A stretch of 64,000 bases of DNA from Brachynemurus nebulosus (taxonomy: Eukaryota > Arthropoda > Insecta > Neuroptera > Myrmeleontidae). The notes beneath the pieces were generated by a model. The model did no database searches. It was given only the letters and a program-made list of their open reading frames with translations, and was not told where the DNA came from. This document shows positions 11,671 through 22,299 of this stretch, in pieces. The stretch is from assembly GCA_035578155.1 (NCBI GenBank), contig JAPWDM010000008.1, positions 7,309,847 to 7,373,846 of the forward strand. Direction: 5' to 3'. Position 1 is the first letter of the stretch, and every line of letters starts with the position of its first letter. The translations under genes were made by a program, and so were the position numbers.

Positions 11671-11824
11671 TACCCTCCATAGAAACAATGTATGTGGGTA
11701 TGTGATGTACGTATTCGCTAGAAAATTATGTTTCAAAACATTTCGTAACAGAACTGGCACTGTTACGATTTACGAACCAGAGGGCTTTTACGGAAGATTT
11801 CCTCATGTTGGAAATGTATGCATT

Positions 11825-12008
11825 CAGCGCCCGCTCTAGCGTTTACGCCGCCCCGGGCAAAAGGGAATAATTCCGCCCCTGCACAAATTTTCCGCCCCGG
11901 ACAAATCTTATTTTGTAAAATTGCCACCCGTTTTTACAAAAATTTACAAAATAACCCCCCATAAAATTTGCCGCCCCGGGCAAATGCCCGCGCTTGGAGC
12001 GGGCCCTG
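11825..12008. mobile_element. GC-rich hAT-like candidate
   Basis: Ends are CAGCGCCCGCTCTAGCG and, inverted, CAGGGCCCGCTCCAAGCG, which fits hAT termini. The interior repeats CCGCCCCGGGCAAA. The flanks ATGCATT/ATACATT match at 6 of 7 bases, so the target duplication is uncertain. A related fragment with GGAATAATTCCGCCCC sits inside the hAT element at 31718. Confidence 0.5.
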
Positions 12009-13337
12009 ATACATTTATACGTATATGTATCAACAGGATAACTTCTCAGATTCTTCCAGAAAGTCTCAGATGAGTTCTTCAGTTAGGCTCATCGGGTACT
12101 AAAAATGTGTATTTTTGCCAAAAGTTAACATATTTAGAGTCATATTTACAGAGTAGAAAAAATTACATAAGACAGATTTTTAAACGATTGCCCAGAATTA
12201 AATGGTTAGAAATAATTTTACAACACAATTTAAATAAAAATAAAACATTTATTAATATTTATTAAGCAGACAGTATACAAAAATACTGACAATAACTGAG
12301 TTTTCCTGGTGGGCGTTTGCGAAACTAACATATGACAGATACTTTCCGACAGCTGTGTGCTAAATGTACCGGGTTTTATGTTATTTCGTTGCTTCACGGA
12401 AGTTTCGCTACGACTTCGTTATTAGACATTTACGAAACAGTAAAAATATTACAAGATTTCCCCACCAGGCTGAACAATATTTTAAAAGTAGAATGTTGAA
12501 TTAAAATTGAAATTAAAATTAAAAGAAAAAAAAAACGAAATATCAATAACATAAAATGTGAATACTTTAAATCTCGCGATACGGTACTTGACTGTATTTA
12601 AAATTTGTGTCAAATGTTAAATAATTCTATGCATTATCATTACATATGTCCAATTTTAATGATGAAACATAAAAAAATTTGATACCTATTTAGAAATTAT
12701 ATTTTTCAACAAATATTCAAATTAGTGAAAACGCGCCATTTCTTGAATATGACGTAACATTTTGTAGCTAGATATGTCGATTTTGATAATTTTCATTGGT
12801 GAAGTCAAATTATATTTTCTTTTGAATATTTCTGTTAGTTTATATATATAGTAATAATAATCGGCCAGAATTCTAATAAATACTTGCTTATACTTTAACA
12901 TTTTATGAATATAATTAAAGTTTTGAGGTTATAAATTTTGACACTGACGTTTAATTGCTTCAAACTGTGACGTCACTATAGTGAGGTGTTTTTCCCGCCT
13001 TTTTCTAATTTAAAATTGTAGGGTTATTATTTTTTTTTTTTTGATGATTTTTTACAGAATCTGTCGAAAATAAAAAAATCACGTAACTAATATGAAAAAA
13101 CAATGCTTTTAAAATATTTTTTTAACTTCAGTCAAGTACCCTATTATACGCATAATTTACGTAAAAACTATAAAATTATTAGAACGTTCAATTGTGTGAA
13201 TATTATTTGTCATACGTTAGTTCCGTGACTCGCCGCTACGGAATCTTATTTTGAGTCGCCATATTGCATGACGAGTTAATTCTCGTCTTAATCATTTAAA
13301 GAATTAAAATATCTACAGTAATTAAAATCGTAAATTT

Positions 13338-16300
13338 TTATGATTTTTCATTATTGTGAAGTTTTTCATGTCGTTTTAGAATAAATAAATATCCGAATGT
13401 TTTAGAACATATATCACATTTAAACGGTTTTTCACCGGTGTGAGTTATTTCATGCCTCTTTAAATTACTTAAAATAGTGAACGTTTTAAAACATATGTTA
13501 CATTTATGTGGTCTCTCACCGGTGTGAATATTTTCATGTGTTTTTAAATTGCTCAATTGAGCGAACGTTTTCGAACATATTTTACATGTATATGATTTTT
13601 CTCCGCTATGTAAATTTTCATGCGTTTTTAAATTATTTAACTGAGTGAATGTTTTTAAACAAACACTACATTCGTATGGTTTTTTACCACTATGAATTCT
13701 TTCATGTGTTTTTAAATTACCTAAATTATAAAATCGTTTATTACATGTGACACATTCGTAGAGTTTTTCACCGCGATGAATTCGTTCATGTGTTATTAAT
13801 GTTTCTTTACGTGTAAATGTCTTTAAACATATATTACATTGGTACGGTTTTTCACCACTATGAATTTTTTCGTGCGTTTTTAAAATGAATGATCGATTAA
13901 ATGCCTTCGAACATATGTTACATTTGTACGGTTTTTCACCGGTGTGAATTTTTTCATGTCGTTTTAAATCACTTAATTGACTAAATGTTTTGAAACATAT
14001 GTTACACTTTGGTTGTCGTTTGTCAATAATACATGTTAATTTGTGCCGTATTAAATCGTCCACTTGATCAAATATCACCAAACATTTGTCGCATTTAATT
14101 TGTATTTGTGCTGTTTCGTCTTGGTCGATTTTGATTTCCGTGTCGATGTGTTTTAATTGTGTTAAATGATTCTCATTTTTTATATAGTTCCAATTACAAT
14201 TTTCAATTTTTATTTTCGTATCATTTCCTCCAGTGTCACTCGACCCCTAAAAAATAATTTAACTATAAATGCCCATATAGTTGTATTTCGTCCAATGAAG
14301 CATTCGAAACGCACCTAGCCAAAGTGTCTTGATCTTACTTTTAAGAACATTACACTTGTTTTGAAGTGTTTCTGTCTTACTTTGGAGATATTTGTATATT
14401 CCTGTCTCTCTTTCCATGTTCTTGAGAGAAGGGTGAAGGTATACATCGTATACATACCTTCACCTTAGCGTTCGGTATACATCGTATACATACCTTCACC
14501 CTTCTCTCAAGAACATGGAAAGTGAGACAGGTATGTTAACTAGTATGTAATTTAAGAGGGTGACTCACCCCCTCTCCAATGTTGCTCAAATTGAATTTTG
14601 AAATCGAAAATTTCATTTCTACGTTATTCTAAATGTCTTAAACTATTTTCCATGAAGAGAAACTTCTTGAACTACCCAAGTAGTACGACTATTCGACACA
14701 GTCACCCCCTAGTTAACTACCCCTAGACTTAATATTAGGACATTAAGCAAAAACCGGTCAATTATATTTTTTGACGTAGATTTAAAATCGGTGAACAAAA
14801 TTTTTATTTTGTTTATTTTTCACCCCCTTTTTGCAAAATTAACCCCCAAATTTGATGTAATTGTTGATGTAATTTGAACAAATTGCATATCAATAGATAG
14901 CTCTTTAAAAAAGAGTAATATCGCCAATTTAAACTTTTGCTCTATCTCTTACTGTTTTCGAGATATATGAAAAATTAAATTTTTACCCCAATTTTTGGAG
15001 GACGATTTCACCCCTTCAAACCGTTTTTCCGCAGATAAAAAAAAATACGTGTCCCTTAGTTTTTAGTGTTCTACAACATATTTAAGTTTCATCAAAATCG
15101 ATAGGTCCGGCCTCGGGACCTTTACTTGTTAGACCTTATTTTATTTTATAATTTTTTTGACTCTAAGGACGTTATCTAAAAGTTTGAAAATATCAACCAC
15201 ACATAGAAAAATAAATTGACGAAAATTAAAAAGTACAATTTAATGTAGTACAATTTTTCAGTTTTCGTCCATATACATAATTTAAACTTTTGTAATACAT
15301 TTAACCAGGGGAGCAATAAGTAAAATACCCCTGTCGCAGCATCCTGCATAACACAGCGAATTTCCGTTTATAAAAATTCGTTTTTCTCGGAAACCAGTTT
15401 ACATAGAATGATGATTTAAAAACCTTTTTTATGTAATTTTTCTTCGTCTTTCTATTGGTGTAAAAAAATGTCGAAAAAACTTTTGAATAAGTAGAAATTC
15501 TGGCAAAAAACTAATTTTTTTCACGAACAAAAATCGTGTTTCGGGCATCGGACGTGTCTGACTAGCGAACTTGTCCAACGGTTTGGGATTTCCAACATTT
15601 TCACCAAATTCACGTCTCCGAAAATTCGATTTTCAAATAAAAAATATTAGTAGACCACTTAAAATTTTACTTTTTAATATAAATAAAATAAATTAAAGGA
15701 AAATTTACGTAATTCAATGAGAAGTCCGGAATTGTCCCACCTGAGCTACCCTCTCGCCGGCCCTGGTCATACTACTATCTTTTTGCTAATTTATGTATCA
15801 TTCGCGCAACACGAGAACGACAAGAACAAGGCATTGTATTGGAATTTTAGAAACATAAATTTCTCAAATAAGTATTTTCTATCTCAGTGTTTTCATTGCT
15901 TAGATATTATAGGTTTCTAAGAAATTCAAATCTGCTCAGTTATTGGTTTTTATATTACTATTCTATGCTATCGGTTAAAACAGTGCAGTAAAATGGACGA
16001 ATACTGGGCCTGAACGGCAAACTGCCGAAATGACCCTATGTAGTTTTTTTTTTTTTTTTGAAAAATTAAATTTGAATTCACTTACTAGAATTATATTTTG
16101 CTGTTGTGATTTTGTAAGTTCATTTAAATTTTCTAACCCATCATTTTCTTCAGATTCAATCGGCTCTTGTTTTATTTCCGGTAATAATGTTAAATTTGTT
16201 AAATGATTTTCATTTTTTATAAAATTCGAGTTACAACTTTCGATTTTTATGTTTGTATCACTTTGAGTATCACTCGACTCCTAAAAAATAATTTAATCAT

Positions 16301-16741
16301 AACAATTTTTTTTTTTTTTTAAATTCAGTCTGAATTCACGTACTAGTTTTACATCTTGCTGTCGTAATTTTATAAGATCATTTGTATTTTCTTGAGATTC
16401 AATTGATTCTTGTTTTATTTTATTAAAGTTCAAATTACAACTTTCGATTTTTACCTTGGAATTACTTTGAGTATCACTCGACTCCTAAAAAATAATTTAA
16501 TTATAACACCAGTAGTTTTCTTTCTTTATAAAAATTCAGTTTGAATTCATTTATTTACTACTTTTATATTTTGCTGCCATGATTTTGTAATATAATTTGT
16601 ATTTTCCGCCTCATAATTTCCTTCATATTTAAGTGGTTCTTGTTTTATCTGTGTTAATATTATTATCGAGTTATTTTCATTCCCTTTTTGTATATCGACA
16701 AATTCAAATTTAACAGGAAGATTATTGGCTTGGTTTTCCAT
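13338..16741 (-). CDS. Gene B: C2H2 zinc-finger protein with repeated linker exons
   Basis: Four phase-0 exons: 16741-16559, 16484-16344, 16280-16086 and 14246-13338; about 475 aa. The ATG at 16741 begins MENQANNLPVKFEFVDIQ. Exons 2, 3 and 4 all open with E/G-SSDT...KIE followed by CN, and exons 2 and 3 end in a QQ-rich stretch at a GTACGT or GTAAGT donor, so they arose by internal exon duplication. Exon 1 has two possible donors three bases apart; GTAAAT was preferred. Psi-K-x-E motifs include IKQE, LKYE, VKIE, IKQE, IKIE and IKQE. The last exon has a C2HC finger (CDKC...HKLTC), then 8 classical fingers with TGEKP/SGEKP linkers. It is a likely nuclear DNA-binding protein, target unknown. Intron 3 (1839 nt) contains repeats. 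Confidence 0.9.
14402..14535. repeat. Long, nearly perfect hairpin in gene B intron 3
   Basis: An arm of about 60 bp from CCTGTCTCTCTTTCCATG to GGTATACATCGTATAC is followed by its inverse after a very short spacer. Each arm also holds a smaller palindrome around GTATACATCGTATAC. It would fold into a long stem if transcribed. It abuts the dispersed repeat at 14536. Confidence 0.8.
14536..15146 (+). repeat. Dispersed repeat R1, copy 1
   Basis: Starts near ACTAGTATGTAATTTAAGAG and ends CCGGCCTCGGGACCTTTAC. Close copies form the two arms of the palindrome at 37849-39329; a more diverged one is at 32520-33110. It contains CACCCC and TCTCGAAAACAGTAAGA words and has no ORF. Confidence 0.75.
15316..15640 (+). 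repeat. Dispersed repeat R2, copy 1
   Basis: Begins ACCCCTGTCGCAGCATCCTG and includes TTTTTCTCGGAAAC. Copies are at 25085-25398 (inverted), 47665-47860 and 54760-54990. No coding potential. The remainder of intron 3 (15641-16085) shows no recognisable feature. Confidence 0.7.
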
Positions 16742-17370
16742 TACACCAAATTTATGTTCTATTCTTTCATAGAGCTATTCTTTCTTCTGTGCGTTTTATG
16801 TATGCAATGTATGCTAGTATGCCCTAGTATGCTATGTATGTATGTATGGTGGTCCGAGGGGGTTCTATGCCTTCTGTTGTTTTCTTTATTACAAATTTAC
16901 ATGCCTAGGAAGACTAGCGCGCGCGTATGTAGCAGTTTAACCGATTAGATGCCGCTCCTATTTTTATTGATTAGATTTTGATGAAATTTCACGCAAAGTT
17001 TACGGATGGGATTATAAAGTTAATCCTCAAAGATGATCTTTCTAGAATAAGACTACGGTGTATAAGGGGTATAAGGCACAGAACAAATAGAACGAATATA
17101 ACTGTCTCTTTTCTGCAATCACTTATGTGCAAGTATGTGCATTTTACAGAACTATGTTGTCATTGACTTACAAGCTACCAATGGGTGTGTTTCAATTGTT
17201 GTCATATTGTTGGTGTTGTGTTACCGTGTATACGTACATCTACGTAGCGCATACATATTATATATTTTTTTTAACATATGCGTATACAAGACACGCATAC
17301 ACATAACCATTTAGCGCACTACCACACACAACTCCGCGTGCACATATATAACGTAGTGGTGGGATATCTT
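16742..17370. other. Gene B upstream region, no clear feature
   Basis: Contains TATG/TGTG-rich and CA-rich stretches. No TATA box or gene could be supported. A short open frame at 16978-17166 has no family signature. Confidence 0.3.
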
Positions 17371-17557
17371 TTATCCTTTAGCGTTACACTGATTTCAATA
17401 GTATAGAAATATTACCGCTCGTTCTGTGTTATTCTGTGATATAAGGTGTTTAACGTGTATAAACAAGAGTAAAGGCCCGTATTGTATATAACACAGAGTA
17501 CAGAGGCGACACTGCTATCTCTATACTATTGAAAGCAGTGAAACCAAAAAAGGATAG
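17371..17557. mobile_element. Small inverted-repeat MITE
   Basis: About 40-bp imperfect arms containing TTTCAATAGTATAGA and CACTG, with TATCCTTT at the outer edges. It directly abuts the next MITE. Confidence 0.55.
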
Positions 17558-17560
17558 AAA

Positions 17561-17883
17561 ATGGTGGCGTTCGGGACGAAAATTTTGTCAGCCTAACGTT
17601 AGCTAACGGAGCTTTCACCGTTACAAACTAGAGAGCACGCATTCAAAAAATTAACATACATTATATATTAAAACAACAATTTCTAACATAGTGACTGATT
17701 ATTTTTATTCCATAGTTTTTAAATGTAGCTGTACTTCAGAAATTAAGTATTTATACCGTGAAAAACCATGAAAAAATACTTAACGTGCATTAATTTTTTT
17801 AATCGGAGCCCTCTGGTTTGTAACGGTGATAGCTCCGTTAGCTAACGTTAGGCTAACAAAATTTTCGTTTCGAACGCCACCAT
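17561..17883. mobile_element. Long-TIR MITE, family F short form
   Basis: Arms of about 85 bp begin ATGGTGGCGTTCG and include GCCTAACGTTAGCTAACGG. The interior matches the reverse complement of about 30020-30145 inside the long form at 28980, so this is an internally deleted relative. Confidence 0.75.
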
Positions 17884-18187
17884 TATGTTATATATGTGCA
17901 CTGGGTTTAGTTTGTATTTGTGTGATCTGTCTTGTGTGTGTGAGCGATCTGAGGTGTGTTGCATGGTGTCGCATATGTATATATAATACTACATACGCAT
18001 GTATGTGGCTTCGTGCAGTGGTGGTAATAATGCCTATAATAATCAAAACAACTGATCTACGCTCATCCGCTATCACCGAACGAGTGACTACTAAGCAGCC
18101 TAATTTGCGCAGAAGTGCACACTGCTGATTACAGAAAAGGGATAGTAGTGTTCCTTCTGATGTTCTGTGAGGTAACCTGTGCATTAA

Positions 18188-19135
18188 GCCCAAAGTAGAT
18201 TAAGAAAGGTACGCTACATTTGAGTCCAAAATAAGCTTTTTTTGCGCAATTCGCCACTACGTCATAATTAGAGATGGGATTCTACCCGGAATTTTCCCAG
18301 GAAAATTCCCAAAGTGGGTAAAAACGGGGTAAATTCCCGGGAAAATTTCCGAAAAGTGGGTATTTATTTTAATTTACTATTTATCAATATTTTTGAATTA
18401 AACTATCAAAACCGCTGTTTCATAAAGAATATTTGCTAAACGTAAATAATTAAACTTCAGACTACACAAATACTAATTAATATATCACGTTATTATACAG
18501 TTTTTGTTGGACAGTTTTTCTCTAGACAATTTATTTTCGTGGCTAGTTGTACAATACGCGTTTCATTTTTCGGTGTCAATTTCCTGGGCCTACCACGACA
18601 GTTTTTTCCATAGTTTTCGCCCCTTTAGATTATGTTTTAAGTACTACAATTTTCAAAACGTCGAAATTTTAGCTCGATTCTCACTTGTCAATATTGAATT
18701 TCGTGGCATTTTAATTTTTTTTTTAAAACGTAGATATTTCTCTGAAATTTGAACACATTGAGTTATAAATTTAAATTAATTGCTAACTTCGTTGAAAAGT
18801 CATCTTATGTTGATCCGACATAATATGTATGCATGAATTTTTAAATTTAAAGATAAATAAACATTCATTATGTACTGAAGTGGTTTTATGATAATAATAA
18901 TTAGAAAACTTTACATCAACATTTTCCCAGTGGGAATTTTCCCGGGAAAATTCCCACTGGGAATTTTCCCGTCGCCCATCTCTAGTCATAATACGTCACA
19001 TATTTGAATTTTTAGAAAAAGACAACATTAAAATTATTTATTATTTAAATTTACCGCTATGAAAAATTCACCGAATTCGCCATCTACGTCATCACGATCT
19101 GCACGTTGGCATACCTTTCTTTATCTACTTTGCTT
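18188..19135. mobile_element. TTAA-flanked MITE split by a hAT element
   Basis: Ends GCCCAAAGTAGATTAAG and, inverted, AAGCAAAGTAGATAAAG, flanked by TTAA (18184-18187, 19136-19139). Without the nested hAT (18269-18984) it is about 224 bp. The right end takes part in a tandem duplication. Confidence 0.55.
18269..18984. mobile_element. hAT-like MITE with GGGAATTTTCCC repeats
   Basis: TIRs TAGAGATGGG. Perfect 8-bp duplication GTCATAAT at 18261-18268 and 18985-18992. Both ends are arrays of GGGAATTTTCCC/GGGAAAATTCCC palindromes. Non-coding interior. Confidence 0.92.
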
Positions 19136-19318
19136 TTAACCACAATTTTTGACAATTTAAGGAATGATTTCAAAAATCTTATAAAATTGTATTTTACTAC
19201 GTCATCACGATCTACACGTTGGCATACCTTTCTTTATCTACTTTGCTTTTAACCACAATTTTTGACAATTTAAGGAATGATTTCAAAAATCTTATAATTT
19301 ATAAAATTGTATTTTAAA
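19084..19318 (+). repeat. Tandem duplication upstream of gene C
   Basis: A unit of about 113 bp beginning CTACGTCATCACGATCT is present twice with few differences (GCACG/ACACG, plus ATTTATA inserted in the second). It ends about 65 bp before the gene C ATG, so it could duplicate promoter sequence. Confidence 0.85.
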
Positions 19319-19383
19319 CACGAAGAATTTATTCAGCTTAATTTTATGGTTTTACGTGTAGGACGTCCAGCAATTTGGTTCTA

Positions 19384-20323
19384 ATGGAGCATCAGGCCAA
19401 TAACACTGTTGTTAAATTCGAATTTGTCGATACAGAAAAAGCGAGTACGAGTAACTCAAAGTTATTAACTGAAATAAAACAAGAATCTCAAGAAAATTAT
19501 GTGTTGGAAAATATTAATGATGCAACCTCACTGAAGCAACATCTAAAGCAGGTAGGTAAAGAGTAACATTCAATTTTGAAAAAAAAAAAAAATTTTTTAG
19601 GAATCGACTGATACTGCGACCTTAAAAATTATTTTTTAGGAATCGACTGATACTGCGATAAAAATCGAGAACGATTCGACAGCTTTAGGGACCTTACATA
19701 CGAAAATCAAAATTGAATCAGACCAAATTGATGAAGAAACATTTAATTGTGGCTTTTGTTTTAAAACATTTCATCATTTAGAACATTTAAAAAAACATAA
19801 AATTACATGTGTTGGCAAAAAATTTAAATGTAACAAATGTTCGAAAACGTATACGACTTCAAGAAATCTAAAAATACATGAAAGACGTTACACCGGTGAA
19901 AAACCATATGAATGTAACATATGTTCGAAAACATTTAGTACATCAGATAATTTAAAAATACATGAAAGAATTCACAGTGGTGAAAAACTGTATAAATGTA
20001 AAATATGTACTAAAACATTTATTCAGTCCGGGGATTTAAAAGCGCACGAAAGAACTCATAGTGGTGAAAAACCTTATAAATGTAATATATGTACTAAAAC
20101 ATTTACCACTTCAAGTGACCTAAAAAGACACGAAAGAATTCACAGCGGTGAAAAACCGTATGAATGTAACATATGTACTAAAACATTCATTACTGCAAGT
20201 CATTTAAAAAGACATGAAAGATTTCACAGTGGCGAAAAACCATACGAATGTAACACATGTACTAAAGCATTTACTACTTCAAGTGATTTAAGAAGACACG
20301 AAAAAATCCACATTTCGGACTAA
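19384..20323 (+). CDS. Gene C: six-finger C2H2 zinc-finger protein
   Basis: Two exons, 19384-19551 and 19640-20323; about 283 aa. The ATG at 19384 begins MEHQANNTVVKFEFVDTEK, parallel to genes A and B. The donor is CAG|GTAGGT. The acceptor at 19638-19639 is chosen because the duplicate acceptor 39 nt upstream leads to an in-frame TAG. The N-terminal region has IKQE, IKIE and AIKIE motifs. The array starts with a C2HC finger (CGFC...HKITC), then six fingers. The first of these ends in Tyr instead of the last His (HERRY), so it may not bind zinc normally. Linkers are mostly SGEKPY. The protein ends after HISD. Divergent from gene B with about 2.6 kb of MITEs between. Likely nuclear DNA-binding protein. 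Confidence 0.9.
19591..19639 (+). promoter_or_regulatory. Duplicated splice acceptor of gene C exon 2
   Basis: The motif TTTTTTAG followed by GAATCGACTGATACTGCGA occurs twice, 39 nt apart. Use of the first (exon from 19601) gives 12 codons and then TAG. Use of the second (exon from 19640) keeps the frame. Confidence 0.8.
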
Positions 20324-20533
20324 AACATTTAGAATACGTTTCGTAATATTAATAATTTTTCTAAGATTCCTCACAGTAAATATTTTAGACGATTCCGGCA
20401 AAGAAACTTTTCTGAAATATTCAAATATTTGTAGCTTAAATTTGTAACTGTTATGATGTATAGAGAACGTGCATAAAGACTAGTGGCGCCTCTTTCAATA
20501 ATTTTATAAGTACATGCGTGAGCACATCAGCAC

Positions 20534-21430
20534 CACAGTTTAAATAATAGTTTGTTTCACAAACAGTTACGAAACGAGATGACGTAAGAGTGTCATTTGG
20601 AATTTAAAAATTCCAAAGGGTTATCCATGTTATGTACCTAAATAATGCATAACATTATGCATACTAATACAGTGAAAATATCATCACTAAAGTAAATTTA
20701 ATTTAGAAAAATAAATTTGCAGGTCAAATTATTTTGTGAAAATTTACAATTGATAATTATGTAAATTATTTAATTTTGTCTAAGTTTCACTAACTTTTTT
20801 AAAATTTTTAACAACGATGGCAGTGAAATTTTAACTGTCATTAAATTTTTTTTTATTTAAGGCTTGTCATCAGTTATTTTTGATATTTCCTTATAATTTT
20901 AGTGTGTTTTGTGATCTTTAAGATATTTCTGATATGTATTTAATTATTATGGTGGCTTAAAATGTCTGGTGATAACGCTTGTGCTGCTAAATTTTGTTTG
21001 AATCATTCAAAACAAAATTTCAATTTATGTTTTTTCTGAGTGCCGTTTGATGCAAATTTGTAAGTATTATTATAATTTGAATGCTTATGTAAAAATATGT
21101 TAAATAATAAATAATTATTAATATTTTATAATAATTCAGTTAATATTTTCGATTTCAACAGTGGTTGGTGCTAATAGGTCGTGACGATCTAAATTCTTAT
21201 GTTGAATACTGTCATCAATTTCGCGTTTGCTCAATTCATTTTGAAGAAAGTTGCTTTTATTTGTTCATATAATTTAACATGACCATTATCAACCCTCAAT
21301 CTCACATGTACAAACACATACAATCACATAAGTAAAAAAGGACATACATAATTGTTTGTACTTATATCAAAAAAGGATAGAAAATGCGTTTCGCTACTGC
21401 CTATGGTAATAATCTTTTATTTATACTGTG
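20534..21430 (+). mobile_element. P-like non-autonomous THAP element, copy 2
   Basis: The element is 897 bp, flanked by the perfect 7-bp repeat TCAGCAC (20527-20533, 21431-21437). TIRs begin CACAGTTTAAATAATAG and CACAGTATAAATAAAAG. It is an inverted near-copy of 5353-6239 with a different target duplication, so the two are separate insertions. After the THAP exons there are only about 160 bp before the right TIR, so all catalytic exons are missing. It lies 210 bp downstream of gene C, same direction. Confidence 0.85.
20962..21270 (+). pseudogene. Split THAP DNA-binding domain
   Basis: Exon 1 (20962-21059) reads MSGDNACAAKFCLNHSK and so on, to FF, a TGA stop, then VPFDAN, ending at GTAAGT. 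Exon 2 (from 21162) reads WLVLIGRDDLN through FRVCSIHFEESCF. Together they show the C-x4-C, Pro, Trp and C-x2-H pattern of a THAP finger. The TGA is in both copies. The splice phases do not join cleanly, so a functional product is doubtful. Confidence 0.7.
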
Positions 21431-21548
21431 TCAGCACAAATGATTTGTAACCATAGATTTTGACAGAAATTCATTAACAAGTTTATACTTTTATATTAAT
21501 TATTACTTTTTAATTTTAATATATAAATTATATTAAATAAAGTAAGTA

Positions 21549-22081
21549 TAGAGAACCTGCATTGTCAGTGACGTCTCTATAAGTAAATTTATGTTTTTTA
21601 CAAGTTATTGTTGTTGTTTTAAATACAATAGATAAATTGACTGCGTCCTATGTAACATTGTAACCGCTCAACATATATTTATTTATTATTGAAAATTTAA
21701 CATAATTTTTTTTTTTTTTAAAATGCATTATTAACTACTTACTTTAATAGTTACATTACATTAAAGTTTTATATTTGTTTGTCGCATAACTTTGGCTGTT
21801 ATGACACTTTGTACACCGCTATATTGTACTTCTTGAACGTCATATATATGACCATTTTAATACAGGTTTTTTCCTTTTTTATAACAAGAATTACCCACTT
21901 GGACATCTCAAAAGCTGCTTTTTATAATAATTTTATTTGCTATTTGACATTTTTCATAAAAATATGATAGACTTTTAAATTCAAAATAGCCTACTTACAT
22001 TAAACTCTTTTCCGTAAAATATGTTAAATATAGCCACCATGAATGCTAGTGTCGTAATTCAGATATTACGCAGGTTCTCTA
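21549..22081. mobile_element. TA-flanked element (TAGAGAACCTGC)
   Basis: Inverted ends TAGAGAACCTGC with TA at 21547-21548 and 22082-22083. A related TATAGAGAACGTGCA motif lies at 20459. Interior AT-rich, no transposase. Confidence 0.6.
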
Positions 22082-22299
22082 TAGTTGATTTCAAAAAAAT
22101 CTGAAACACCTATTTTGGAGTTGTGTAATTTAAACTTTAATAAAATAAATAAATTAGTAACATGAAATTTATTACCAAAATCTATTATCATAGTTTTGAT
22201 TTTTGACAAATTGCTACAGTTCATTTCACCATGCTAAAAAATTCTGAAGTAGACACAAAACTTACATATCTCCGAATTGTGCGAAATAATTTTGGACGC

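Larger units (their letters stand above)
10636..13320. repeat. Duplicated flank between genes A and B
   Basis: Colinear paralogue of 1605-4520, interrupted by a hAT MITE, a TA-flanked MITE, a GC-rich element and about 560 bp (12580-13140) absent from the other copy. The shared block ends with GTCATACGTTAGTTCCG just before the gene B 3' end. This supports tandem duplication of a gene-plus-flank unit. Confidence 0.65.
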
